Assembly: GCA_964593455.1 (NCBI GenBank)
Contig: CAZQHK010000022.1
Span: 1-64,000 of the forward strand
Reading direction: 5' to 3'
DNA from: CAZQHK01 sp964593455
GTDB lineage: Bacteria > Muiribacteriota > CAYSPT01
DNA: 64,000 bases
Shown piece after piece: positions 41,899 through 50,551 of the stretch (positions are counted from its first letter, which is position 1; every line of letters begins with the position of its first letter). A program made the translations under genes and the position numbers. The notes below the pieces were generated by a model, which worked only from the letters and a program-made list of their open reading frames with translations, was not told where the DNA came from and did no database searches.

Positions 41899-42810
41899 AT
41901 GAGGGATAAATTTAATCTGGTGGACGGAATTATCAAGTTAAAAAAAGATAGAAACGCCATTATCCTCGTTCACAACTACCAGAACGAGGAGGTTCAACAG
42001 GTAGCGGACTTTCTCGGTGATTCTCTCGATCTCAGCCGGAAAGCCAGGGACGTCACGGAAGATGTTATCGTTTTCTGCGGGGTCAACTTCATGGCTGAGA
42101 CAGCCAAAATCCTGTCCCCGGACAAAGTGGTCCTGCTTCCGGCGAAAGATGCACGCTGCCCCATGGCCGATATGGTGACCGCCGACGATGTCCGGAAACA
42201 GAAAGCGTTCTATCCAAAGGCAACTGTTGTCTGCTACGTCAACACTACCGCCGAGGTCAAGGCGGAATGCGATGTCTGTTGCACATCGGCCAATGCCGTG
42301 AAGGTAGTCGAAAATGTTCCCAGCGACACCATCCTCTTTTTCCCCGACAGGAATCTCGCCGGTTATGTACAGCGTTTTACACAGAAACGTGTTATCCCGT
42401 GGCCCGGATACTGTTATGTGCACCGGAAGTTTAAGGCGGATGAAATCACTGCCGCCCACAGCACGTGCCACGGAGCAACAATAGTCGTTCACCCGGAATG
42501 CGATCCAGAAGTGATCGATCTGGCTGATGAGGTGAGAAGCACCGGAGGAATGGTAAAACTGGCGGAAGAGTCTGAAAAAGACCGGATTGTCGTCGGCACC
42601 GAGGAAGGTATGATCAAAAGGTTGCAGCGGGAATATCCGGAGAAGGAGTTCTACAGCCTCGGTCCGGCCCGGGTGTGCGTCAACATGAAAAAGATCAGGC
42701 TGGAAGACGTCTACCAATCGCTGCTTAATATGCAGTACCAGGTCAAACTTCCCGAGGACACAATGAACCGGGCCCGGACATCACTGGAAAAAATGGTACA
42801 GTTGGTTTGA
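41899..42810 (+). CDS. nadA: Quinolinate synthase NadA
   Basis: Condenses iminoaspartate with dihydroxyacetone phosphate to quinolinate in NAD synthesis, using a [4Fe-4S] cluster. Hallmarks: NAIILVHNYQNEEVQQVADF, DVIVFCGVNFMAETAKILSP (first Cys), the CDVCCTSANAVKVV stretch (second), HSTCHGATIVVHPECDPEV, and SLGPARVCVNMKKIRL with the third Cys. The ATG at 41899 has GAGGAG 9 bases upstream; a TTG three codons earlier is open. 303 residues is normal. NadB and NadC are not in the window. Confidence 0.96.
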   Translation: MRDKFNLVDGIIKLKKDRNAIILVHNYQNEEVQQVADFLGDSLDLSRKARDVTEDVIVFCGVNFMAETAKILSPDKVVLLPAKDARCPMADMVTADDVRKQKAFYPKATVVCYVNTTAEVKAECDVCCTSANAVKVVENVPSDTILFFPDRNLAGYVQRFTQKRVIPWPGYCYVHRKFKADEITAAHSTCHGATIVVHPECDPEVIDLADEVRSTGGMVKLAEESEKDRIVVGTEEGMIKRLQREYPEKEFYSLGPARVCVNMKKIRLEDVYQSLLNMQYQVKLPEDTMNRARTSLEKMVQLV

Positions 42811-42812
42811 GA

Positions 42813-43895
42813 TCAGAAGCAATCGTTCTCACTTCGGGTCTGTATGGCTTCAGCCGCTTTTCGGGCGGCGCTTTGTATTTCGATTGATACATCTCGTCGG
42901 GCGATATCAAGCAGATCGGGGATTAAATCCTCTGTCCCGTACTTTTCAAAAAGTTCGATAACAACTCTTTTGATCGGCTGTTTACCGGCAAACAAAGCTT
43001 CTCTCAACTGTCCGAAAACTTTTAAAGAACCGGTTTCGGCCATTTTACCGAGGGTGCTCTTCGCTCGGGAAAGCACCACCGGCTCGGTCTCGTCGAGGAG
43101 CTTGCTCATCATCAATTCGATATCCCGTTCAGTGGTGAGCACTGAAAGGGCGCCCACGGTATTGGCCCTGATATATGGATCTTCATCATCAAGATGCGGA
43201 AGTAACTGGCGGATAACCTCGATATCTCCCATCTTACCCAGCGAACTAATGACATTTCTCCGCACTTCCGGAGCACGGTCCGATAATGAACCCAGGAGCG
43301 TCGTCATGGTCTGGAATCCGCCGATTTCTCCCAAAGCATAGGCGGCAGAAGCCCGATGCCACTTGTTTTCAGTGGTTTTCAACATTCTTTGAAGCACCGA
43401 AAGCATGCGTAATCCCCCGAACTGCCAGAGCGCCATGGTCACATTCGCTTTCACCCGGTTGTTCGGATCATCCAACAGCGGTGTCAGCATGTTCACACAA
43501 GCGGGATCGCCGATTTGCCCCAGGGCTTCTACCGAGTTTGCCCGAACTCGCGAATTTTCATCCTGAAGCAGGTTGGCCAGCACCGGCAGGGCTCTAGAAT
43601 CACCCGTTGCTCCCAGGGCCATGGCCACAGTCGCCCTTACCCAGGGATCGTTTTCCCGTTCGATATAGGCAGCCAGGATAGGTACCGCCCTCGGAAACTG
43701 CAACGATCCCATGGCCCGGGCGGCCGCAATTTTGACTTTCTTCTCAGGAAAATCAAGACAGCTGACAATCAGGTCGAGCCCTTCACCCAGACCAGCCTCC
43801 ACCAGGAGATTAATCCCGACCACCACCCGTTCTTCGTCACCGGAATTGATCTTTTCTCCTGCTTCTTTTAAAACCGCTGCTTCCTCGCCAGTCAC
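42813..43895 (-). CDS. HEAT/PBS-lyase repeat protein
   Basis: A soluble scaffold made of about ten HEAT (PBS-lyase-like) repeats over its 360 residues, such as DPWVRATVAMALGATGDSRA, NSRVRANSVEALGQIGDPAC and DPYIRANTVGALSVLTTERD. No signal peptide or catalytic domain. Such proteins serve as protein-binding platforms. The repeat type matches the N terminus of the 1183-residue protein at 29126-32677. It converges with nadA, 2 bp apart. It starts at GTG; GGGGAAG lies upstream. Confidence 0.85.
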   Translation of the reverse strand: MTGEEAAVLKEAGEKINSGDEERVVVGINLLVEAGLGEGLDLIVSCLDFPEKKVKIAAARAMGSLQFPRAVPILAAYIERENDPWVRATVAMALGATGDSRALPVLANLLQDENSRVRANSVEALGQIGDPACVNMLTPLLDDPNNRVKANVTMALWQFGGLRMLSVLQRMLKTTENKWHRASAAYALGEIGGFQTMTTLLGSLSDRAPEVRRNVISSLGKMGDIEVIRQLLPHLDDEDPYIRANTVGALSVLTTERDIELMMSKLLDETEPVVLSRAKSTLGKMAETGSLKVFGQLREALFAGKQPIKRVVIELFEKYGTEDLIPDLLDIARRDVSIEIQSAARKAAEAIQTRSENDCF

Positions 43896-43976
43896 GGTCT
43901 CATCACTTCCCCTAATTACATTATAGTGAGCCTGAAGGTTTTTGGCAATTTATCATGTATATCTCAAATTTAGCCT

Positions 43977-44062
43977 GTACGTTGAGGACATTTTTCGAGC
44001 GCAACACAGTAGCTGTGGTTAATTCCGAGCCGATGCAGATTATTGGTGAATTGTTCGAGCTC
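43977..44062 (+). repeat. Right half of the inverted-repeat element
   Basis: 86 bp identical at every base to 44152-44237. It is the right half of copy C without its left half. Its final GAGCTC is also the first six bases of the full copy's left arm, so the element seems to have duplicated in tandem and then lost 95 bp, or it inserted next to its own end. Confidence 0.9.
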
Positions 44063-44237
44063 GTATAATTCACCAATCTTCGTAGCGAGGTGAAGGAAAT
44101 GGCCGCAGATACAAGGCGCGCGAAGTAAAAGGACCGGAGGCGTACCGGTAGGTACGTTGAGGACATTTTTCGAGCGCAACACAGTAGCTGTGGTTAATTC
44201 CGAGCCGATGCAGATTATTGGTGAATTGTTCGAGCTC
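44057..44237 (+). repeat. Inverted-repeat element, copy C
   Basis: A 181-bp element with 21-bp arms (44057-44077 and 44217-44237, 18 of 21 matching). The arms bear the core AATTCACCAAT. Interior blocks match copies A and B (AATGGCCGCAGATACAAGGC, GCGCAACACAGTAGCTGTGG) and the centre is the palindrome CGTACCGGTAGGTACG. Its right end touches the stop codon of the pseudopilin gene on the minus strand. Short frames over this region are not genes. Confidence 0.88.
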
Positions 44238-44838
44238 AATCGGATAGGCCGTAGTTTACTAAAGCGCTGGTAGCGTTCTGGACCCAGTTCGGATCTCTGG
44301 CCCAGTAGGAGAGATAGCGCGACGTGATCACGGTGCGGAAAACAACTTCCTTCTTGTCAACCATAACAATAAACTCGACTCTGAGGGCCGGCATCCGTAT
44401 TCCCCCATGGATAATTTCAAACGTGGCAAACTCCAGGTCTTCGAGTCCTTCCACTTTCTTCATATCGTTGCGATAAAGCGTTCCCGAAACTCGATCAAAC
44501 CGGTACACAATGATCTTGACTACCGGGTTCCCGTTCTCCTGATCATAAAACGGATAGCCATGAGCGTCAAACGCGGGTTGATGGATCTCGAGCGCGGTCT
44601 CACTTCCGTCGGCCGCGTTATGCACTTTGATCTTGAAAGCGCACTCTTGAACATCGCGTTTCATCGGCAGCAACGCTTTGCGTATCCGCTGAAGAACCAG
44701 CAATCGCTCCGCTCCCTTTCCGGAAGCCTTGAAGCCTATCCGGAGGACGCTGAACAGAGCCCCCAGCACCAGGATAGCCAGAGTTACTACAACCAATATT
44801 TCGATCAGAGTAAACCCTGTTTCCGTTCGTTGTTTCAT
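44236..44838 (-). CDS. Minor pseudopilin (GspJ/PulJ-like)
   Basis: A type II secretion/type IV pilus minor subunit. The prepilin leader is intact: MKQRTETG followed by FTLIEILVVVTLAILVLGAL, with the peptidase cutting after Gly and the +5 Glu present. The rest (RDVQECAFKIKVHNAADG, TLYRNDMKKVEGLEDLEF, FRTVITSRYLSYWARDPNW) is a GspJ-like globular domain. The ATG at 44838 is chosen because it gives the proper short leader. It overlaps the upstream pseudopilin gene by 4 bases. A leaderless relative lies at 58591-59187. Confidence 0.82.
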   Translation of the reverse strand: MKQRTETGFTLIEILVVVTLAILVLGALFSVLRIGFKASGKGAERLLVLQRIRKALLPMKRDVQECAFKIKVHNAADGSETALEIHQPAFDAHGYPFYDQENGNPVVKIIVYRFDRVSGTLYRNDMKKVEGLEDLEFATFEIIHGGIRMPALRVEFIVMVDKKEVVFRTVITSRYLSYWARDPNWVQNATSALVNYGLSD

Positions 44839-45242
44839 CTCTCTATCACCCATGGATTGCAGACCAGTGTACGGAGACTGACCTTCGTATCGCGGTTGTT
44901 TTCCTTCCAGGTTATCTTCGCCTTGAGCTCCAGAAGACGGCCATCTATTCGTTCAGTGACTTCGACATGCCGGTCATATATCACGTCAAAAATCCCCAGG
45001 GCCGGCAGTTCATGTTCCTTATCACTTACCAACTTTTTATACGGTTTGGTTTTCAAAATCTCCAATGCCTCCGCGGCCAGTTCCACCGCTATCGACCGGT
45101 TGACCGTCTCGCCACTCTCGACAATGCCCCGCATGAACAGTCCGAGCAGCGGTACCAGTGCCACTGCCACGACCGCGATAATAATCGCTATTTCAGTTAT
45201 CGTGTAACCCGGCTGCGAAAGCCGTCGGCCCGGACGAGTCAT
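44835..45242 (-). CDS. Minor pseudopilin (GspI/PulI-like)
   Basis: A 135-residue pilin-like protein with a short basic leader (MTRPGRRLSQPG) followed by YTITEIAIIIAVVAVALVP: a prepilin site with Tyr in place of the usual Phe and Glu at +5. A small C-terminal domain follows (KAKITWKENNRDTKVSLRT). GAGGAG lies 6 bases before the ATG. It overlaps the PilX-like gene by 50 bp and the GspJ-like gene by 4. Its counterpart in the other cluster is 58202-58570. Confidence 0.8.
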   Translation of the reverse strand: MTRPGRRLSQPGYTITEIAIIIAVVAVALVPLLGLFMRGIVESGETVNRSIAVELAAEALEILKTKPYKKLVSDKEHELPALGIFDVIYDRHVEVTERIDGRLLELKAKITWKENNRDTKVSLRTLVCNPWVIER

Positions 45243-46431
45243 GTGTTTCTCCTCGAGTTACCCATTTGATAGTTTGTTCCGCCATGGTCACATAATATGT
45301 CGGAGGTTCCAACCGTTCCTGATCAAACTGGAGTTTATTCTTCAAAGAAAAGTTCCAATCACTGGCGTACACAAATCCTTTTATCTCCAGATTGTTCTCC
45401 ACATCCAGGCCGCCGTACGGGAGGTAAAGGAGTCCCTCGAACAGGCGACTACCGAATCCGCGAATGGTTATGGAGTTACCGCCGATATCGGCCAGGGAAA
45501 ACAGAAAATCACGATGAATATTGAAGGGCCGCACATCGACCTTGACCCCCTTGGTTATGAGTAATCCCCGCCCCTGAATACGACCGGATATTTTCAGTTT
45601 GGTGTCCAGCTCAGATGATCCCAGCATCATCAAGCCCGAAAGCGAGAAAGTGTTCGTAACATCGTTGTAACACTGGCCTACAAACTCACCCACATTACGG
45701 TAATAGTAACTCAATTTTTGGATACAAAGAGGAAACCTCCGTTTGGTGGCGTCATGCCAGTAATACTGCCAGTTGTCATTCATGATCTCTTTGTCTTTCA
45801 ACACCAACGGTTCAAGAATCGAGCCGCCGTCACCGAGTTCCTTTTCCTTGTCAAGCTTGCCCTTCTTCCACAACCAGAGACTGTATTTTTCCAGTGGAGA
45901 CGGCGGTGAAAGACGAACTACCTTGACCTCCCGCATGGTCTCCACGGCAAACATCCGCTCGCCCACCGATATGCGGGAGGAGATTACCATGATGGCGGTT
46001 TTTTCCACCGCGTCAGGTGCCGGGTCATCGATGAATGATTCAACTTTATCCATGGTGATACTGACATCCAGATCGTATCCGCCGGGAAAGGTCTCCTGGC
46101 AGATTTTATGGGTGAAAACAGGGGAGAAAGACTCGATAGCCGGCACACCGGTCATAGAGGCCGTGGGCTCTCTGAGATGGTCATACCATTGCTGGCCATC
46201 CATGTTCATGGTTCTCCGGATGTGAAGCGCCGTCTCCTCGACCGCCGCCTCGGCGACGTAGATCATCTGCTCACGCTCATAGAATCGTTTGGACAGATGC
46301 TGCTCACCCCGAAGAAAGGTGAAGAAAGCCATTCCCAGGGTAAAAAGGAGGACGAGAATCCCCAGGGTAATAACCAGGTTGGTTCCGATACCCCGATGAG
46401 ACTGAAATGATGATGAATGCAATCGGCGCAT
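45193..46431 (-). CDS. PilX/GspK-like minor pilus protein
   Basis: A 412-residue protein with an N-terminal membrane helix (IGTNLVITLGILVLLFTLGM), then FFTFLRGEQ and YVAEAAVEETALHIRRTM, the pattern of PilX/GspK-type proteins (helix, then ...AEAAVE...). There is no clear prepilin Glu+5 site. The C-terminal half is beta-rich (GRIQGRGLLITKGVKVDV, GLLYLPYGGLDVENNLEIKG). It is the first gene of the pseudopilin operon; the ATG at 46431 is preferred to a TTG. It is a clear paralogue of 57002-58198: both share AEAAVEE, a LWLW/VWIW segment and a final YYVTM/YHVSM stretch. Confidence 0.75.
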   Translation of the reverse strand: MRRLHSSSFQSHRGIGTNLVITLGILVLLFTLGMAFFTFLRGEQHLSKRFYEREQMIYVAEAAVEETALHIRRTMNMDGQQWYDHLREPTASMTGVPAIESFSPVFTHKICQETFPGGYDLDVSITMDKVESFIDDPAPDAVEKTAIMVISSRISVGERMFAVETMREVKVVRLSPPSPLEKYSLWLWKKGKLDKEKELGDGGSILEPLVLKDKEIMNDNWQYYWHDATKRRFPLCIQKLSYYYRNVGEFVGQCYNDVTNTFSLSGLMMLGSSELDTKLKISGRIQGRGLLITKGVKVDVRPFNIHRDFLFSLADIGGNSITIRGFGSRLFEGLLYLPYGGLDVENNLEIKGFVYASDWNFSLKNKLQFDQERLEPPTYYVTMAEQTIKWVTRGETHDSSGPTAFAAGLHDN

Positions 46432-46653
46432 GGACTCGAACAACTCCAGTTTTCCGTTATTTGGGTCTACAGTATGCGCATATCAAGTACGGGACTCAAT
46501 ACCCGGTTCCAGTGTAACTTCAGAGCAGTACATACGTCAATAGTTGAGGTAGTTGAGAGGCTTTATTACAGAAGGATGGAATGAACTCAACACTATACTG
46601 AAAAGCATGTGCTGCACGTGAGGCTGGAACGACAGTTCCTTGATATGAGCGAG

Positions 46654-48759
46654 TTACTGGCCGATCTTTTCCAGAGCGCCCTGCCAGCCCTGGTCGCTTT
46701 CTTCGGGCTCCACGGGCTCTTCGGTAATCTTCACCGAAGCTTTCGCTTGCGGTACTGGTGCCTCGCCGGTCTTGTTGTACGTTTTTCCGTCCCAGGCATA
46801 CCGTTCGCCGGTATCTCGGACGAAGACATCGTACTCAGGTCCGTTACCGACAACATACCATTTCTCGGCCCGCTTCTTGATCACGATCCCGTTGGAAAGC
46901 ACCCGTACGCTCTTGCCGATAAAGGTACCGCCCTTCATGGCAGCGATATCTTTGCTGCTTACGATCACCATATGGCGGCCGTTATTTTTGCGGATTTTTC
47001 CAACGTTGATGATTGTTTTCGTTTCGGGATCGTAGATACCGCGGTTACCGTTCATGTCGATGAAATCGTAGCGGGTATTAGCATGGGTGTTGAACCGCAT
47101 TCCGTTCTGGTCTTCTATCGTAATGTCCCAGTAATCACCAGTTTTGGCCACCTTGATATCATCGAAATTCTTGACGAACTTGATCCTGCTTCCAACCTGC
47201 CCGATCCGCTCCAGCTGCTCGAAGTCCAGGGCTAACGATTGGGCAATATCCTTGTTGATCATGCCGCCGGGAGATCCCATTCCCCGCATTTCCCTGAGTA
47301 GTTGCCTCTCCCTGCTCCGCCGTTTGCGGTCGTACATCCATTTGCTCTGGTCTATCTTGGCCCCCATCCAATCACCGATGAATCCGCCTATCCCGGCCAC
47401 CACCGCACTGATACCGATGCCGGCAATCAAGCCAATGGGTCCGGTGGTACAGATAAGTACGCCGGCCAAAATTGAACCGAGATACCCGCCCATGAAGCCG
47501 CCCATGCCACCCATGATCCGGGCCACCGGCCACTTGCGATAACCATCGATGACGTTGGAAATAGCGGTTTTGCGGTTTTGCCACCAATCCTTTTGCTTGT
47601 CGCCTGTCTTCTGGTAATATAGGTTATAGAGTTCCGGCGTGGCGTATAGCTTGTTACGATCACCGCCGATAACCACGGACTGCGGAATCCCTTCGATAAG
47701 TTTGTACCCGACCTGGAACACAGCGTTGAGCGCCACCCCCATGGTGGCTCCCATGAACATGCTCTTGGTCAGACCGTGCATGGTAAGCTTGGCTGCGCCC
47801 CCGATGTCGTATAGCCCGACTTTTTTCGACCCATCGGTGACGGTTTTACCTACCAGACCTAACCTGGTCGGTTTGTGGATCTTTGATCCCAGCATGGCTA
47901 TTGCCTTGTCCATACTGGAGACGGCAGGCGATTTCAAAGCTCTGAAATAAAGCCTGTCGAACACCCTGGAAAGCGCCTCGTAGGAGTGCTTGGAAGCCAC
48001 CATCATAATCGGCATGGAGACCAGCGACTGCTGCGGTTTCACCATGCAGCATATGGCACTCATGTTGATTACGTTGTCTTTTAACGTGGAAAGATCGAGT
48101 CCGTCGTAGAGCCCCTTGTCGATCAGCGCCGCCACCAGCCCGATGGCCGCCATACTGGCGTCTCCCCGTATGGTTGCGCCAAGCTGGTTCCGGCGTGAAA
48201 AATTGCTGACCGCCTTACTGATAGACGATCCCTGCAAGTTGCGATTCAGCGTGGAGAGCTGCTTCGGAGTCATGCTGGCGATGACCTTGCTGGCTTTCTG
48301 CCAGGTCTGAGAAACAGCCGGGCCTTTGCCAGCTTTGGAGAGTGTATCCACAACGCTCTTGGAGAGGAACCTGGTGACGATTCCGATCTCTTTGTCGATA
48401 ACACTCAAACCGATCTGCTTGATGGGATACATAATCCCGCTGTCAGACGTCCGTTTGGACAGGTTGGCGTTATACGTTTTATTCGGTGAATTATCAATAA
48501 CATCCTGCGCTTCATCGGCGCTGTCGAAACCGTCCTTCGACTTGAACTTACGGCCCGCCCGCTTGGGAATCCCAGCGATCCAATTACCGACGATTGATAC
48601 GATGGATTGCTGCGGTTGCTGAACCTCCTGCGCTTCTTCAGTCTTGCTGGGTGTCTTGGCCAGTACGATCGGGGGAGCGATTAGATTGAGCGTAAAAACC
48701 AACGCCAATATGGTGGAAAGAATCCGGTAACTTTTCCTGTGACTTAATAGTTGCAGCAT
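46654..48759 (-). CDS. Large exported protein with glycine-zipper membrane hairpin
   Basis: A 701-residue protein with a signal peptide (SYRILSTILALVFTLNLIAP, processed near VLAK). The first 400 residues are mostly helical with no family I know. Residues about 415-475 form a long Gly-rich hydrophobic hairpin (MGGMGGFMGGYLGSILAGV, then LIAGIGISAVVAGIGGFIGD), like the glycine-zipper segments of colicins and other pore or toxin-translocation domains. After that comes a beta-rich tail (VAKTGDYWDITIEDQNGMRF). AGGAG lies 8 bases before the ATG. It has its own strong promoter. A membrane-active secreted protein is suggested, not shown. Confidence 0.65.
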   Translation of the reverse strand: MLQLLSHRKSYRILSTILALVFTLNLIAPPIVLAKTPSKTEEAQEVQQPQQSIVSIVGNWIAGIPKRAGRKFKSKDGFDSADEAQDVIDNSPNKTYNANLSKRTSDSGIMYPIKQIGLSVIDKEIGIVTRFLSKSVVDTLSKAGKGPAVSQTWQKASKVIASMTPKQLSTLNRNLQGSSISKAVSNFSRRNQLGATIRGDASMAAIGLVAALIDKGLYDGLDLSTLKDNVINMSAICCMVKPQQSLVSMPIMMVASKHSYEALSRVFDRLYFRALKSPAVSSMDKAIAMLGSKIHKPTRLGLVGKTVTDGSKKVGLYDIGGAAKLTMHGLTKSMFMGATMGVALNAVFQVGYKLIEGIPQSVVIGGDRNKLYATPELYNLYYQKTGDKQKDWWQNRKTAISNVIDGYRKWPVARIMGGMGGFMGGYLGSILAGVLICTTGPIGLIAGIGISAVVAGIGGFIGDWMGAKIDQSKWMYDRKRRSRERQLLREMRGMGSPGGMINKDIAQSLALDFEQLERIGQVGSRIKFVKNFDDIKVAKTGDYWDITIEDQNGMRFNTHANTRYDFIDMNGNRGIYDPETKTIINVGKIRKNNGRHMVIVSSKDIAAMKGGTFIGKSVRVLSNGIVIKKRAEKWYVVGNGPEYDVFVRDTGERYAWDGKTYNKTGEAPVPQAKASVKITEEPVEPEESDQGWQGALEKIGQ

Positions 48760-48800
48760 GGGACGATCTCCTCTTCACTTCGTATCAAAAAGAACTGCCT

Positions 48801-48823
48801 TGCTTACTATATATAGTGAAGCA
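48801..48823. promoter_or_regulatory. 23-bp palindrome in the leader
   Basis: TGCTTACTATATATAGTGAAGCA is palindromic except for one pair. It lies between the promoter and the start of the 701-residue protein gene, 42 bp from the ATG. It may be an operator or an mRNA hairpin. Confidence 0.5.
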
Positions 48824-48863
48824 AATTGACAATAATAGCTATAATAGTAGCTACGCTACGTCC

Positions 48864-48892
48864 ATTATACGGACAAAAGGGGTAACCGTCAA
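48864..48892 (-). promoter_or_regulatory. Near-consensus sigma-70 promoter
   Basis: On the minus strand TTGACG (48887-48892) and TATAAT (48864-48869) are 17 bases apart, about 105 bases before the ATG at 48759. This is the best promoter in the window. It lies just after the stop codon of the symporter gene. Confidence 0.8.
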
Positions 48893-48904
48893 TTGATTTC
48901 CCGG

Positions 48905-50533
48905 TTAGACAAAGCTTTTCTCGATCAACTTCAGGACAACAATCATCAGCGCAAAGTAACCGACCAGAACCCCATAATAAACCGGCCAGTTCCGTTTGAA
49001 GTTGAAGGACTTCGTGGAATCGCTATTATAAACCAGGTCATCGATATTATCCGGCACGGCCTCTTCACCACCCAGGATGAGACTGATCAAATAGCCTCCG
49101 ATAAACGTAACCACGCAGCCGATAACGTTCCACCACATCCAGGAGATGTCAGGGTGAAAGACCCAAAGATAGATATTGATCCCAAACCCGGCGACTATAC
49201 CGGCGATGGTTCCCTTGTCGTTGGCCTTCCTGGTCAGGATGGCCAGCAGGAAGGTGGCCAGGATAGGTCCGTAGGCCAGGGAACCGATCTTGTTGATGGA
49301 TTCGACGATCGAAGAGGATATACCGCCCACGAAAAACGAGAAAATAATGCAGACCGCTCCCCAGAAGACGGTAGTCAACCGTGACCAGTAAAGCTGTTTA
49401 CCAGCCTCGAGTTCATGCCCCACGAAGAACCGCTCGATAATGTCGCGGATGGTGGTGGCGGAAAGAGAGTTGATGGTGGAATCGAGCGATGACATGGCCG
49501 CCGAGAAAAGAGCCACCATGATGAGTCCGATTATGCCGTGCGGAAGATAATTGAGACAGAATACCGGTACCGCCAGATTGAAGTTGGTTTGCCCCTGGCT
49601 GCCGACCACCGTGGGAATCCGGCTTAAAAAATCAGGGTTTATTACGATGAAGGCGGCGATGGCCACCCCCAGGAGGCAGTAAGTGATAACCAGGGGAAAC
49701 CTGAGTATGCCGTTAAGGAACAGCGACATGTTGGTGTCGTCGACGCTCCGGGAAGAAAGCTCACGCTGCACCTGGGACTGGTCGCAACCATAGTAGCTGA
49801 TGTAGAGAAACAGGCCGCCGATTAGCATAGGCCAGAAGGCGTAGGTCTGGCCGTCCCCGAATCCGTGGCTGGTGAAATCAAGAGTGCTCGTTTTGTCGGC
49901 CGGGAAGGCGTTCCACACCTCACTCCATCCACCGCAGTGGTGCACCGCAAAGAACAGGCAGACGACGATGCCTCCGTAAAGAATGATCATCTGGATGACA
50001 TCCGAATAGATGACCGCTTTCATGCCACCGAAAAAATCATAGATCACCGTCACTACACCCAGAACCAGAACCGCCACCCAGAAAGGGATGTCTACCAGTT
50101 CCTGCAAGACGATAGAGATACCGTAAACCGTCACTCCCGTGGCGAAGGCCCGAATAAATTGGAACAGCACGGAAAGCAGGGTCCTCGTTCCGACACCGAA
50201 CCGCTTTTCAAGGTACTCGTAGACCGACACGATGTTCTGCCGCCGAAAAAACGGCAGCAAAAAGATCATGACCCCGATCATGGCCAGCGGGACCGCCAGT
50301 TCATACTGTAGCCACAGAAGACCGCCGATGGCGATGACGAAAGCCGGCGCCCCCAGCAGGCTGTTGGTGGAACATTGAGTGGCCATGGTGGAAAGACCGA
50401 TGGCCCAGTAATTCACATCGTTACCGCCCAGGTAGTAGTCCTTTTCACTCTTCTGGTTCCGCCCCAGGTAGACGGACATACCGATCATGCCGGCCATGTA
50501 AACAACAATAATAGACCAATCTAATCCGTTCAT
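48905..50533 (-). CDS. Sodium:solute symporter (SSF family)
   Basis: A 542-residue inner-membrane carrier with about 13 membrane segments, of the SSS/SSF family (Na+-driven uptake of sugars, amino acids, betaine or sialic acid). Family features: DYYLGGNDVNYWAIGLSTM near residue 33, ATQCSTNSLLGAPAF, and the fifth-to-sixth helix YDFFGGMKAVIYSDVIQM (the signature GG-x-KAVI-x-TD type). In the core, ALFSAAMSSLDSTINSLSA carries the Na+-site Ser/Thr. The C-terminal half has an extra helix compared with PutP. It lies 18 bp after the glycosyltransferase gene. The substrate cannot be deduced; an osmolyte would fit the neighbours. Confidence 0.92.
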   Translation of the reverse strand: MNGLDWSIIVVYMAGMIGMSVYLGRNQKSEKDYYLGGNDVNYWAIGLSTMATQCSTNSLLGAPAFVIAIGGLLWLQYELAVPLAMIGVMIFLLPFFRRQNIVSVYEYLEKRFGVGTRTLLSVLFQFIRAFATGVTVYGISIVLQELVDIPFWVAVLVLGVVTVIYDFFGGMKAVIYSDVIQMIILYGGIVVCLFFAVHHCGGWSEVWNAFPADKTSTLDFTSHGFGDGQTYAFWPMLIGGLFLYISYYGCDQSQVQRELSSRSVDDTNMSLFLNGILRFPLVITYCLLGVAIAAFIVINPDFLSRIPTVVGSQGQTNFNLAVPVFCLNYLPHGIIGLIMVALFSAAMSSLDSTINSLSATTIRDIIERFFVGHELEAGKQLYWSRLTTVFWGAVCIIFSFFVGGISSSIVESINKIGSLAYGPILATFLLAILTRKANDKGTIAGIVAGFGINIYLWVFHPDISWMWWNVIGCVVTFIGGYLISLILGGEEAVPDNIDDLVYNSDSTKSFNFKRNWPVYYGVLVGYFALMIVVLKLIEKSFV

Positions 50534-50551
50534 ACAACAACACCTTACTTT

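Noticed and set aside
41938..42717. 259-codon minus-strand frame
   Set aside because: Entirely antisense to nadA, which has all family motifs.
26908..44237. CRISPR array or insertion sequence
   Set aside because: The repeats are few, long and far apart, and no cas or transposase gene is present.
43921..44239. Two minus-strand frames of 81 and 89 codons
   Set aside because: They run through the direct repeats and copy each other; no ribosome-binding site.
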